In this document: positions 8,224 through 16,913 of the stretch, piece by piece
Layout: the number at the start of each line of letters is the position of its first letter
Position numbering within the stretch: position 1 is the first letter of the stretch
Assembly: GCA_015099395.1 (NCBI GenBank)
Contig: AP024096.1
Location: forward strand, 930,001-994,000
Direction of reading: 5' to 3'
DNA: 64,000 bases
Source of the DNA: Ktedonobacteria bacterium brp13
GTDB taxonomy: Bacteria; Chloroflexota; Ktedonobacteria; Ktedonobacterales; Ktedonobacteraceae
The notes under the pieces: model-generated
Told to the model about the DNA's origin: nothing
Database searches by the model: none
What the model saw: the letters and a program-made list of their open reading frames with translations, nothing else
Position numbers and translations under genes: made by a program

Positions 8224-8512
8224 GACAGTGAACGAGCGGAGTAGGGAGACACGGTACGTCAGAGATAGAGGATCATCGGGTGTGAGTCCTCTTCGTGTAC
8301 GCCTCTTGAACGTGGCTTGGGATGTCGAGTGCAGGAAATGTTGTCGCAGGTAAGCACTAGCTGATGCGATGATGTTAAAGCACTTCGGGATTAGCCCGTT
8401 AGCGCTAATTGAAGGATAGTTAATGCATCTTGGTTGGGCGCGTTAGCTATCAAAGCAAGGTGGTACCACGAGTTACGCTGCCCTCGTCCTTGTGAGGTGG
8501 CAGCGCTTTTTT
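8224..8512 (+). promoter_or_regulatory. T-box riboswitch (valine) with terminator
   Basis: Leader RNA that reads tRNA(Val) charging. The base of stem I pairs GACA (8224-8227) with TGTC (8323-8326) and CGAGC (8233-8237) with GCTTG (8315-8319). The specifier loop has AGTA on the 5' side and GAAC-GTG on the 3' side, so the specifier is GTG (Val) at 8312-8314. An apical stem AGAGGA/TCCTCT is seen. The T-box sequence AAGGTGGTACCACG ends at 8470, with TGGT at 8461-8464 able to pair with an NCCA end carrying A73. The terminator stem CGCTGCC (8476-8482) with GGCAGCG (8499-8505) runs into seven Ts. Directly followed by valS. Confidence 0.93.
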
Positions 8513-8537
8513 GTGTAGTTCCAAAAGGAGTACTACC

Positions 8538-10991
8538 ATGAGTACCATGTTGCCCAACCGTTACAGCTTTCGTGCTGTTGAGCCACGCCTCGCACAGGCC
8601 TGGGCCACTGACGATCCCTACGCCTTCGACCCCCAGGGGACAGGCCCTATCTACACGATCGATACGCCACCACCGACTGTTTCGGGCGAGTTGCATATCG
8701 GACATTGTTTTTCCTATACTCAAGCCGATGTTATTGCTCGCTTCCATCGTATGCGCGGCGAACGCGTCTTCTTTCCAATGGGCTTCGATGATAATGGGCT
8801 GCCAACCGAGCGGCTGGTTGAAAAGACGCTGAAACGCAAGGCTATAGAGATGGAGCGTGCGGAGTTTCTGGAGCACTGCTATGCGTTGATAGAGCAGACG
8901 GAGGATCGTTTTGAAGCACTTTTGCGACGGCTAAGCCTGAGTGTCGATTGGCGCTATCGCTACTCTACTATCTCACCGCTGGCACAACGTACCGCACAAC
9001 TGTCTTTTATCCGACTCTATGAGGCCGGGCGTGCGTATGCTCAGTTCGCTCCGACGCTCTGGTGTCCCGAATGCCAGACAGCCATTGCTCAGGCTGAACT
9101 GGAAGACAAGCTACTGCCAACACTTTTTACCACGTTCGCTTTTACGCTGACCGATGGGACCACACTGCCGATTGCAACTACACGCCCTGAACTGCTGCCT
9201 GCTTGTGTTGCCATCTTCGTTCATCCCGCTGATCCACGTTATACACACGCTATCGGTCAAAACGCGCAGCTGACGAGCGGTACCTTCGCCCAGACTGAGA
9301 CGCTAACGGTTCCGGTTCTGGCTGATACACTGGTTGATCCGAGCAAGGGTAGTGGCGCGGTCATGTGTTGCACGTTTGGTGATGCTACCGATATTCGTTG
9401 GTACCATACACACCAGCTTCCTTTACGCAATGCAATCGGTCGTGATGGTCGTATGACAGACCTGGCTGGCCCGCTGGCTGGCCTGCGTAGTGAGCAGGCG
9501 CGGAAGCGCATCTTGCAACTCTTGCAAGAGCAAGGCGCTATCCTGCATCAGGAGGCGATTGAGCATAGCATTGGGACCCACGAGCGCTGTGGGACGCCTG
9601 TCGAGTATCTGCATGCACGGCAATGGTTTATTCAGGTTCTCGACCAGAAAGAGCGTTTGCTTGAGGCCGGTCGCCAGATCCAGTGGCAGCCTGCGTATAT
9701 GCGCATGCGCTATGAACATTGGGTTGAGAACTTGCAGTGGGACTGGTGTATCTCACGGCAGCGTTTCCTTGGTGTCCCTTTTCCTGCATGGACCTGTCGT
9801 GCGTGTGGTGAGGTTATGCTAGCTACTCTTGAGCAATTGCCAATCGATCCACGTTCGAGTCAGCCGGGTCGTGCGTGTCGTTGTGGTGCAGCTGATTTTG
9901 TTCCCGAGATGGACGTTATGGATACCTGGGCTACCTCGTCATGCTCGCCGCAGATCATTGGACGCTGGGCCGACGATCCTGTCTGGTTCGCCCAACATTT
10001 CCCTGCCGCTCTACGCCCACAGGGACACGATATCATTCGTACCTGGGCGTTCTATTCGATCGTTAAGGCCCTTAATCTCCATGGCACTGTTCCCTGGCAG
10101 AAACTATTGATTACTGGTCATGCGCTAGCCAACGGACAGCAAAAGATATCCAAATCGAAGAGCAATAGCAGCGTTCAGCCGGAGCAGGCTATTGAGCAGG
10201 AGTCGGCCGACGCTCTGCGCTATTGGGCTACCTCGGTCAAGATCGGTAGCGATACGCCGTATAGTCCTGAGCAGTTGGCAAATGGACGACGACTCGTTAC
10301 CAAATTGTGGCAGGCCAGCCGCTTTGTTGAGAGCCGCCTGCAAGATATTGACCGCTCGACGCTGGCGACTACACCTGCTGGTCTGCTAGCGACCGATCGC
10401 TGGTTGCTCTCGCGTCTTGCGCATACTATTACGAGCGCGACAGCGGCTCTTGCACATGAAGATATTGCGACTGCGCGTCAGGAGACCGAACGCTTCTTCT
10501 GGTCCGATCTTTGTGATAACTACCTGGAGCTAGCGAAGAGCCGTCTCTATCAAACAGAACCGACTCCTGAACGCCACGCGGCGCAGTGGACACTCTATCA
10601 TGCGTTGCTCACGGTCCTCAAGTTGCTGGCTCCGTATCTTCCTTTTGTTACCGAGGAGATCTATCTGCACCTTTTTGCGCAACAGGAGGGTCGTAGCTCT
10701 ATCCATAGTGCGCTCTGGCCCGCTGAACAGCGGGCCTGGCTTGATGAGGCGGCTGAGGCTACTGGCAAAACTATGCTGACTATCCTCGGTGCTGTTCGGC
10801 GTTACAAAGCTGAGCAAGGACTCTCGGTTGGTAGCCAGATTCAGCATTTGCAGATTCTAGCAGTATCTGCAGAAGATCTGCAGATACTGGAAGCGGCTAC
10901 CTGTGATCTACGTAGCGCTACAAGAGCACAGGAATTTTCGTTTACCCTTGCATTACAAGACCCTTCTGAGCCTGTCTTGATCACTGGCTAG
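8538..10991 (+). CDS. valS: Valyl-tRNA synthetase, archaeal-like motif
   Basis: Class I synthetase that attaches valine to tRNA(Val). HIGH appears as HIGH in SGELHIGHCFSY, and KMSKS as KISKS. The connective editing domain spans about 190-340 (TTRPELLPACVA). Cys pairs CPEC and CRACGE with CRCGA suggest zinc sites. The motif GFDDNGLPTE follows the archaeal/Rickettsia-type pattern rather than the usual bacterial one. It has 817 residues and ends after the anticodon-binding domain without an obvious C-terminal coiled-coil arm. Start ATG at 8538 has AAAGGAGT upstream, 26 bp after the T-box terminator. Confidence 0.93.
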   Translation: MSTMLPNRYSFRAVEPRLAQAWATDDPYAFDPQGTGPIYTIDTPPPTVSGELHIGHCFSYTQADVIARFHRMRGERVFFPMGFDDNGLPTERLVEKTLKRKAIEMERAEFLEHCYALIEQTEDRFEALLRRLSLSVDWRYRYSTISPLAQRTAQLSFIRLYEAGRAYAQFAPTLWCPECQTAIAQAELEDKLLPTLFTTFAFTLTDGTTLPIATTRPELLPACVAIFVHPADPRYTHAIGQNAQLTSGTFAQTETLTVPVLADTLVDPSKGSGAVMCCTFGDATDIRWYHTHQLPLRNAIGRDGRMTDLAGPLAGLRSEQARKRILQLLQEQGAILHQEAIEHSIGTHERCGTPVEYLHARQWFIQVLDQKERLLEAGRQIQWQPAYMRMRYEHWVENLQWDWCISRQRFLGVPFPAWTCRACGEVMLATLEQLPIDPRSSQPGRACRCGAADFVPEMDVMDTWATSSCSPQIIGRWADDPVWFAQHFPAALRPQGHDIIRTWAFYSIVKALNLHGTVPWQKLLITGHALANGQQKISKSKSNSSVQPEQAIEQESADALRYWATSVKIGSDTPYSPEQLANGRRLVTKLWQASRFVESRLQDIDRSTLATTPAGLLATDRWLLSRLAHTITSATAALAHEDIATARQETERFFWSDLCDNYLELAKSRLYQTEPTPERHAAQWTLYHALLTVLKLLAPYLPFVTEEIYLHLFAQQEGRSSIHSALWPAEQRAWLDEAAEATGKTMLTILGAVRRYKAEQGLSVGSQIQHLQILAVSAEDLQILEAATCDLRSATRAQEFSFTLALQDPSEPVLITG

Positions 10992-11015
10992 TAGCTTGCC
11001 TGGAGTATCGATGCA

Positions 11016-11156
11016 TTAAAGACGTAAGATATACTGAGTGCTTGCTAAAAGGACTCAGTTCTACTCTTAGTGTGAAAGGATTTACAATCTACATGAGTAG
11101 TATATTCATGAAAAGTAAACGCACCCTGAAGAATATACATATCTTACGTACTTTAA
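11016..11156. other. 141-bp element with terminal inverted repeats
   Basis: The ends pair over 17 bp with one bulged base: 11016-11021 with 11151-11156, and ACGTAAGATAT (11022-11032) with its complement at 11139-11149. Inside are two smaller hairpins, ACTGAGT...ACTCAGT near 11033-11060 and CTACT...AGTAG near 11062-11101. It starts 24 bp after the valS stop. It could be a miniature inverted-repeat element or a folded RNA at the end of the valS transcript. No U-tract marks it as a simple terminator. Confidence 0.6.
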
Positions 11157-11201
11157 GATCACGATCATTTTTCTTTTTATGGAGCGGGCAGACAATCTCT
11201 T

Positions 11202-11397
11202 TTGACAACTTGATTGTGTTTCTGGTACTCGATACACACATGCACCCGGGTGCTATAGTACTCGCACCCGGGTGGTAATGGAAAAGGACGCGGGCCTCTT
11301 GACAGGTCTTTTCATTCTTATGTATACTCCGTTCAACGTAGTAGTACGTTCGACGATATAACGTCGGACGGACGTTTCTAGTTCGGAGATAGTTGCT
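11202..11397 (+). promoter_or_regulatory. padR promoter and candidate operators
   Basis: A good sigma70 promoter, TTGACA (11299-11304) then TATACT (11323-11328) with an 18-bp spacer. Between the -10 and the padR start lie near-direct repeats ACGTTCGACG (11346-11355) and ACGTCGGACG (11361-11370), spaced 15 bp apart, candidate binding sites for PadR. Upstream are two copies of GCACCCGGGTG (11242-11252 and 11264-11274), which could form a hairpin or an additional operator. Confidence 0.6.
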
Positions 11398-11709
11398 ATG
11401 AATTCATTCAATCTGGGTCGTTTCTCTGATCCGCCCATCCTCATTTTAGCTAGCCTCGCAGGAAGCCCAAAGCATGGGTATGCCATTATGGAGGATATCG
11501 CGGACTTCGCTGATGTCCATCTGGGACCGGGAACCCTGTATGGTGCTATTGCCCGCCTGGAGTCGCAAGGGCTAATCGAACCATTACCGGCAGATGAACG
11601 GCGACGTCCCTATCGCTTAACTGCCGCAGGGGTCGCGTTCCTGCAAAAGCAGTTGACTGGATTGGAAACATTTGCGAGTATGGGTTTGCAGAGGTTAGCA
11701 GGCATATGA
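11398..11709 (+). CDS. PadR family transcriptional regulator
   Basis: A 103-residue winged-helix repressor. The PadR core is clear: ILILASLAGSPKHGYAIMED, then GPGTLYGAIARLESQGLIE and a wing RRPYRLTAAG. Its short C-terminal helix would mediate dimerisation. The start codon ATG at 11398 lies about 70 bp after a strong -10 element, and repeats in between may be its own operator. Its stop overlaps the next gene by four bases (ATGA), so it is translationally coupled to the membrane protein it probably controls. ABC exporter genes lie just downstream. Confidence 0.88.
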   Translation: MNSFNLGRFSDPPILILASLAGSPKHGYAIMEDIADFADVHLGPGTLYGAIARLESQGLIEPLPADERRRPYRLTAAGVAFLQKQLTGLETFASMGLQRLAGI

Positions 11710-12626
11710 AACTAGCACAGTGTCTTGTACGCCTCTATCCCAAAGTATGGCGTAATCGCTACGAAGAAGAGTTCCTGGTATTGCTAGAACAACAGCCTCT
11801 CTCATTGCCGGATGGCATTGATCTCTGTCTTGGTGCGCTTGATGCTCATCTGCATCCACACTTTGGCATAACCGCCCTATCAGTTTATGAAAGGATAAGG
11901 CAGATGCTTGCTAGCCTGCGCGGCTCACTACTTACGATTTTCTGTGCGTATAGCGGCTTTATCATTGCCGGAATAGGCTTTCAAAAGCTGAATGAATATA
12001 ATGGTTTTGTAGAGGCTACTCAGACCTATAGTGTGGTGGGCCTCTCATTTCACCTTGTGATGATTGGATCTGTCGTTGCCTTGCTTGCTGTATTGGCGGG
12101 TGGCATACCTATTGCCGTAGCAGTGGTCAAAGACGCATTCGCGCGCAGACACTACGGTCTCCTGTTCCTGCTTGCGGCTCCCATCCTCGCTCTGGCGGTC
12201 TTCATGGGTGCAACGTGGCTCCTGGAAGGACTGATACCTGTGGGGGCTCCAACATTGCAAACATTCCTCTCCAGAGGCATCTTTATCGCTGTTTTCCTTG
12301 GTGCCGCAGTCGTCAGCACCAGTGCTCTCTGTTACGCAGTTGTGCGTAGCGAACTTTCAGAGCAGCTTTTGCGCTTCGCTGTGCTGCCTGCGATCTTGCT
12401 AGCTTTCGCTATGGCCGTGATGCTGGCGGCAACATTCATCTGGGGTCTGGATCTGCTCAATAGTGCGCCCCACCTCTTCAATAGCAACGAAGGCATGTTT
12501 GGCACAAGCACCATTGGTTCGTGGCTCACTATTGTCATCGCGATGGCAATTGCGACGGCACTGGCTATGATCTCGTTGATACGTGGCCTATCGGCACGTT
12601 CCGCACTGCCTACCGCTATGGCATAA
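11706..12626 (+). CDS. PadR-coupled multi-TM membrane protein
   Basis: A 306-residue protein whose first 60 residues are soluble and contain LYPKVWRNRYEEEF, a prefix often seen in PadR-linked membrane proteins of Chloroflexota and Actinomycetota. About six hydrophobic segments follow (near 72-92, 112-136, 150-176, 184-212, 220-248, 272-296). No catalytic motif is seen. ATGA overlap with padR shows a shared transcript. Function unknown; sensing membrane stress upstream of the ABC exporter is only an inference from position. Confidence 0.75.
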   Translation: MKLAQCLVRLYPKVWRNRYEEEFLVLLEQQPLSLPDGIDLCLGALDAHLHPHFGITALSVYERIRQMLASLRGSLLTIFCAYSGFIIAGIGFQKLNEYNGFVEATQTYSVVGLSFHLVMIGSVVALLAVLAGGIPIAVAVVKDAFARRHYGLLFLLAAPILALAVFMGATWLLEGLIPVGAPTLQTFLSRGIFIAVFLGAAVVSTSALCYAVVRSELSEQLLRFAVLPAILLAFAMAVMLAATFIWGLDLLNSAPHLFNSNEGMFGTSTIGSWLTIVIAMAIATALAMISLIRGLSARSALPTAMA

Positions 12627-12656
12627 ATAAAGGCGATTATTCAACACATAAACTTG

Positions 12657-12679
12657 TGGCCTGTCTGACGCACAGGCCA
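12657..12679. other. Short intergenic hairpin
   Basis: An 8-bp stem (12657-12664 with 12672-12679), 7-base loop, no T-run. It lies between the PadR-coupled gene and the ABC ATPase gene and could modulate read-through. Confidence 0.35.
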
Positions 12680-12801
12680 TACCAGAACAGCACATCTGAT
12701 CGCAGGCGTATTTTCTATTTGCACGGATGTCCTGTTGACGAGCCCTCATGTCTTAAAAACCTGTGTGAGAACTATATTGAGAACTATATAAGGAGAAACA
12801 G

Positions 12802-13773
12802 ATGCAGGCTAAAAATGCTTTGGCTGCTGCAACGATGCTTTCGTCATCTCAAGCGAACGAAACGGCCTTGCGCACGTACGATTTAACCAAACACTACGGC
12901 TCACGTGTAGCCGTTGACCATCTCAACCTGGAGGTCCGACGCGGTGAAATTGTTGGTTTTCTTGGTCCCAATGGTGCAGGAAAAACAACCTCAATCCGTA
13001 TGCTGCTGAGCCTGATCGCCCCCACGTCCGGGCGTATCGAGCTCTTTGGGCGCGACCTTGCTAGTGAGCGTGCTCATCTGCTCCCGCGTATTGGTGCACT
13101 GGTAGAGACACCTGCGCTCTACCTTCATATGACAGGGCAAGGGAACCTGCGCGCTGTCGGAGCGGTTCTTGGTGGCGTATCGCGCCAGCGCATTGAGACG
13201 GTTCTTTCACAGATAGGATTACAGGCACGCCAGAAAGATCGTGTACGTACATACTCGCTCGGTATGAAACAGCGCCTGGGTGTAGGTATTGCCTTGCTCA
13301 ACAATCCTGACCTGCTTATCCTCGACGAGCCAGCCAATGGGCTTGATCCTGCAGGCATTGTCGAGATGCGTGATCTGATGCACCAACTGGCAAATGAAGG
13401 CAAAACAGTCTTTCTTTCCAGTCACCTGCTGGGCGAGATGCAGCAAATTTGTTCGCGTGTCATCTTTATCAATGCTGGTAAGCTGATTGCAGATAAAACT
13501 GTCGCAGAGTTGACCCGTGGGCAAGGCGAATATGCGGTCCAGCTTGAACATGCGCAGGATGCTCTGGTCTTGCTGCAACAGCAGCCATGGGGCAAGCGCG
13601 CTCGTCTGGATAGCAATGGGACACTTCTGACACCCGCCCCGCAGGAAAGCGGTCGCGACCTCTACGCCTTTCTGGCTCAAGCCGGTTTCCCTCCCGATAG
13701 TCTCGTACCTGCAACGCAGGACCTTGAGGAGGTCTTTTTCTCACTGATCAATGCGCATAAAGGAGACAAATAA
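12802..13773 (+). CDS. ABC transporter ATP-binding protein (ABC-2 exporter type)
   Basis: A 323-residue ATPase of the bacitracin/lantibiotic-exporter (BcrA/CcmA) type. The Walker A is GPNGAGKTT, the signature is YSLGMKQRLG, Walker B is LLILDEPANGLDP, and the H-loop is SSHLLGEM. The C-terminal 90 residues form the extra domain usual for this group (ATQDLEEVFF at its end). Start ATG at 12802 follows AAGGAGAAACAG. The permease gene begins two bases after its stop, so they form one exporter. Substrate unknown; drug, lipid or peptide export is typical. Confidence 0.9.
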   Translation: MQAKNALAAATMLSSSQANETALRTYDLTKHYGSRVAVDHLNLEVRRGEIVGFLGPNGAGKTTSIRMLLSLIAPTSGRIELFGRDLASERAHLLPRIGALVETPALYLHMTGQGNLRAVGAVLGGVSRQRIETVLSQIGLQARQKDRVRTYSLGMKQRLGVGIALLNNPDLLILDEPANGLDPAGIVEMRDLMHQLANEGKTVFLSSHLLGEMQQICSRVIFINAGKLIADKTVAELTRGQGEYAVQLEHAQDALVLLQQQPWGKRARLDSNGTLLTPAPQESGRDLYAFLAQAGFPPDSLVPATQDLEEVFFSLINAHKGDK

Positions 13774-13775
13774 CA

Positions 13776-14690
13776 ATGAGCACACAAATAGTCGTCACCA
13801 GGTCCGAACAAGCCTCACGGCCTCCTGTACATGCCAGCTTTCTGGGCATCATGCGTGGGGAGTTTCTGAAAATAACGCGGCTCTTCTGGTCGATGTTGCT
13901 TCTTTTGTCTGCAGGTTTTGTTGTCGCGTTCTGGCTAGGGGCAATCTCAGACAGTGTGAAAGATCTGCAAAACACGCCATTGCGCTTCCTCTATTACTCG
14001 CTGGAAGGCAATCTGGTGGTCGTCCGTATCCTTGGTGGCATCTTTTTGCTCGTTCTTACCTCATTTACCATCGGGCGCGAGTACCAGTATGGCACGATTC
14101 GTATCCTGTTGGCGCGTGGCGCAGGCCGTGTGCAATTGCTGCTCGCGAAACTTGCTATGCTATTCCTGGTCGCTCTGGCAATGCTAGCTTTTTTTGTTGT
14201 TTTTATTGTACTGCTCACCTGTATACAGATGTTTGTCCTGGTTGGAAACCTGAACGGACTCAATGCTCTCACTTCCGCTTTCTGGTCAAATAGCTGGATT
14301 GATCTGTTAACTGTCATGATCAGTATGGGCGTAACGATCCTGCTGGCTGCGGCCATGAATGTACTCGGACGATCGCTCACCTTTGGCCTGAGCGCTTCGC
14401 TTATCTGGTTTCCCATCGACAACATTGGCTCACTTCTCATGAACGCATTAGCACGGGTAACCCATAACAATTTCTGGTTCAACGTAACAACCTACTTGCT
14501 GGGGCCGCTACTCAACCGCCTGCCAACCATGCTCCTACCCGCAGCTGTTCGTACCGGGTTCGAGTCCTTTGGTGCCGGGCCATTGTCTTCCGTGAGTGGT
14601 TCACATGCCCTCTGGGTAATTACTGCCTACGCGCTCGTTTTCTTTGTTGTTGCTCTTGTATCAACATGGAAACGTGATGTCAAAGAGTAA
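13776..14690 (+). CDS. ABC-2 type permease
   Basis: A 304-residue membrane partner of the preceding ATPase. About six membrane segments are visible, starting with FLGIMRGEFLKITRLFW, an amphipathic entry helix typical of ABC-2 permeases, followed by TIGREYQYGTIRILLARG, the coupling-helix region. Start ATG at 13776 follows AAAGGAGACAAATAAC. The last segment ends just before a basic tail WKRDVKE. Forms a homodimer or pairs with itself in known systems. Confidence 0.88.
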   Translation: MSTQIVVTRSEQASRPPVHASFLGIMRGEFLKITRLFWSMLLLLSAGFVVAFWLGAISDSVKDLQNTPLRFLYYSLEGNLVVVRILGGIFLLVLTSFTIGREYQYGTIRILLARGAGRVQLLLAKLAMLFLVALAMLAFFVVFIVLLTCIQMFVLVGNLNGLNALTSAFWSNSWIDLLTVMISMGVTILLAAAMNVLGRSLTFGLSASLIWFPIDNIGSLLMNALARVTHNNFWFNVTTYLLGPLLNRLPTMLLPAAVRTGFESFGAGPLSSVSGSHALWVITAYALVFFVVALVSTWKRDVKE

Positions 14691-14772
14691 CCATCTCTCC
14701 TCTGGGATAAAGGAATCCTTGCCCAATGGTATCAGCTCTGCCCAAAAGGAGCAGACACAGCACATTACGCGC

Positions 14773-14792
14773 ATGCTCAGATAACTGAGCAT
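14773..14792 (+). other. Hairpin ahead of the 14810 start
   Basis: Perfect 8-bp stem (14773-14780 with 14785-14792) and a 4-base loop ATAA, ending just upstream of the ribosome-binding site of the next gene. It could affect translation or separate the transcript from the ABC exporter. Confidence 0.4.
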
Positions 14793-14809
14793 TGAAGGTG
14801 AAAGAAAAA

Positions 14810-15826
14810 ATGATGTCAAAACGATTGAGAGTAGCTGCCTGCCTGACTGCTGTGTTAGCAGTGCTGTTTTACCTTTTCTTCCAGGTGAGTAAGCACAATG
14901 TAGCTTTATCGCCGGTCAATGCTTTTGCTAACGATCCATATGATTCAGTTGGGTCGTTTGGCGTCCAGTTTGCCTTGTTTACAGCATTGCTCACATTGGT
15001 GCGTGCATTTCGTCCCTATCAAGCAAATAAAGCGTTGGATGGTCAGCAATTGCTCGTTGTGCGAGGAGCCTGGCTCTCATGCCTGTCGGTGGCTGTAACA
15101 TTGGTTGCAGATGTGGTGGCAATGATACGTCACCCTGCTGTCTGGGTCGATCTCCCTGCAGGATACATACTTGCTGCGTTGCTGGGGGGAGTGGCTCTTT
15201 TTACCGTGCTGGTGGGCTGGCTTCTTCACTACTGGATACGAACTATGCATGTGTCACCTGCAAAACATGCCTGGAGCATAGCCATTGGCCTTTGTATTGT
15301 GAGCGTACTTGTGCTGGCTCTGTATCCAGAAAGTTGGCGTCAGAGTATAGGGGGAGAACTTTTCACCGTTTTAGTTGGCATCGCATTCCTGTTTGTACCG
15401 CTCTGGGCGCTGGAGAATGCTATCTTTCCAGCTCCCGCTGTAGATTTCGAGGATTGCATAGACGACCTTGCATCTGTGTATCGCTGGGTCAAAGCACATA
15501 TAGGACCCTTTGTAATATGTTGTAACCTTCTTGAGAAGATCTTCGGTTGGCCTTTTCTCTATCCGGTACGAGACTGGTTGAATCCACGTAAGCATACCTG
15601 GAACGTTGCTATCTTGTTAGGAATTGTCATAGGCATAGGGTTGGCCCTCGGAGAGGCATTCGGCGAGGGTGGAGGCATACAGCAGGTTGGGCGCTTTGCC
15701 CTCATCGCCTCCATTTTCATTGGCTTAGAATGCGTAGGAGTCTTACTGGGCTATTCACTTCTTGCAAAGCCTATCGGGCTTTTTCGGCATGATACCAATG
15801 ATACAACGAGTTGGAGGGCTTCTTGA
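14810..15826 (+). CDS. Hypothetical multi-TM membrane protein
   Basis: A 338-residue protein with about eight hydrophobic segments, the first beginning at residue 8 (AACLTAVLAVLFYLFF). A longer extracytoplasmic or cytoplasmic stretch around 205-260 contains two adjacent Cys (VICCN). Start at 14810 (MMSKRLR) is preferred over a GTG 18 bases upstream because GAAGGTGAAAG fits as the binding site. No family recognised. It follows the ABC exporter on the same strand 120 bp away, so co-function is possible but not shown. Confidence 0.65.
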   Translation: MMSKRLRVAACLTAVLAVLFYLFFQVSKHNVALSPVNAFANDPYDSVGSFGVQFALFTALLTLVRAFRPYQANKALDGQQLLVVRGAWLSCLSVAVTLVADVVAMIRHPAVWVDLPAGYILAALLGGVALFTVLVGWLLHYWIRTMHVSPAKHAWSIAIGLCIVSVLVLALYPESWRQSIGGELFTVLVGIAFLFVPLWALENAIFPAPAVDFEDCIDDLASVYRWVKAHIGPFVICCNLLEKIFGWPFLYPVRDWLNPRKHTWNVAILLGIVIGIGLALGEAFGEGGGIQQVGRFALIASIFIGLECVGVLLGYSLLAKPIGLFRHDTNDTTSWRAS

Positions 15827-15998
15827 CTTCTTAAAAAGCTTTGAGCTCGCTATGAAGCGCTCATTTCCTCATACCGTATTACTGTTGCACGTTGGCAATG
15901 GGTATTGACGATTATTAGATACTGATGAGGCAAAGAAGTGAGCGCTTTGCTCTTTCTCTGCGTGTAGAAAGAGAGTAGCAACAGGAGGTGAAGACCCT

Positions 15999-16808
15999 AT
16001 GAGCTTAGATCAAGCGCTAAATACCATACAAAAAATTCTGAATATTGAACTTCAACGTGGTGCTGTGCGTGGCCTCGATGATCTGGCCACACGACGTCGG
16101 CAACGTGTTATCTTGCGTGATCAACTGCAATATCTGGAACAGCAGGTTGACCAGCTAAAGGGGCAGATTCATAACCTACCCAGGTTGCCAGCCTGGAATA
16201 TTATCCAGTGGTCGCAAGCTGTTCAGGTTCTGCCTAACCTTGTGTTTCTTGAGCTGGATACCACCGGCATTCATGAGAGTGCTGAGATTATCCGTGTCTG
16301 TGTCGTGGATCGTTCAGGTCAGCCGTTGCTGGATCAATACGCCAGACCGACGCAGCCGCTGACTTCAACGATCAGCAATATCACGGGTATTACGAATGAG
16401 CAATTGCGCGGCTCCGCACAGCCGATCGAGACGGTGCTCAACCATCTGCGTGAGACGCTCAGCGGAAAATATGTGCTCTCTTATAATCTCGAATTTGATA
16501 CTGGAAAGTTACGTGAAGCCACCCGCCGTGCTAGCATACCCGATATCACTGTGATTGGCGAAGATCTGATGCAGCGTGCAATGACTTATTTCGCTATGAC
16601 GCAATATCCCAAATTGGAAGATCTCTGCCAGCGTATTGGACACCCTTTACCAGAGCAGCCACGGCAGAGCATTCTCGATCGTGCCCACGGTCAGTTGTCC
16701 TTACTCGATGCCATGGCAAAAGCGATCACAGGCCCTGCTACGTCGTCGACTTCACAGCATAAGGATAAGCATACTGTTTCAGACGACGACGAAGAGAGCC
16801 CTTTTTAA
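15999..16808 (+). CDS. DnaQ-like (DEDD) exonuclease fold protein
   Basis: A 269-residue protein. Residues 1-60 are a charged helical, probably coiled-coil, region. Residues 80-242 match the DEDDh 3'-5' exonuclease fold of DNA polymerase III epsilon. Motif I reads FLELDTTG (E85, D87), so the usual D-x-E order is reversed to E-x-D. Motif II is probably the Asp at the end of SYNLEFD (D167). The last motif, AHGQLSLLDA, has His and Asp (230, 237) spaced two residues wider than usual. Acidic tail DDDEESPF. Start follows a near-perfect AGGAGGTGA. Activity is plausible but not certain. Confidence 0.75.
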   Translation: MSLDQALNTIQKILNIELQRGAVRGLDDLATRRRQRVILRDQLQYLEQQVDQLKGQIHNLPRLPAWNIIQWSQAVQVLPNLVFLELDTTGIHESAEIIRVCVVDRSGQPLLDQYARPTQPLTSTISNITGITNEQLRGSAQPIETVLNHLRETLSGKYVLSYNLEFDTGKLREATRRASIPDITVIGEDLMQRAMTYFAMTQYPKLEDLCQRIGHPLPEQPRQSILDRAHGQLSLLDAMAKAITGPATSSTSQHKDKHTVSDDDEESPF

Positions 16809-16866
16809 GCATATTTTATATCGGAGAACCTCAGAAACTTGCTTCAGATACATCAGAGATGCCATA

Positions 16867-16905
16867 GAGGAGGGTAGCGCTTTATTGCTAAGCGCTACCT
16901 TCCTC
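16867..16905. terminator. Bidirectional terminator
   Basis: A 16-bp stem (16867-16882 with 16890-16905; one G-T pair) and a 7-base loop between the convergent exonuclease and SDR genes. Plus-strand exit reads TCTTATTACT. Confidence 0.8.
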
Positions 16906-16913
16906 TCTTATTA

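Noticed and set aside
8324..8326. GTC as the T-box specifier codon
   Set aside because: These bases pair with GACA at the base of stem I; GTG after GAAC lies in the internal loop where the specifier is expected.
13994..14482. 162-codon minus-strand frame inside the ABC permease gene
   Set aside because: Antisense to the conserved membrane segments of an ABC-2 permease; its own product has no domain.
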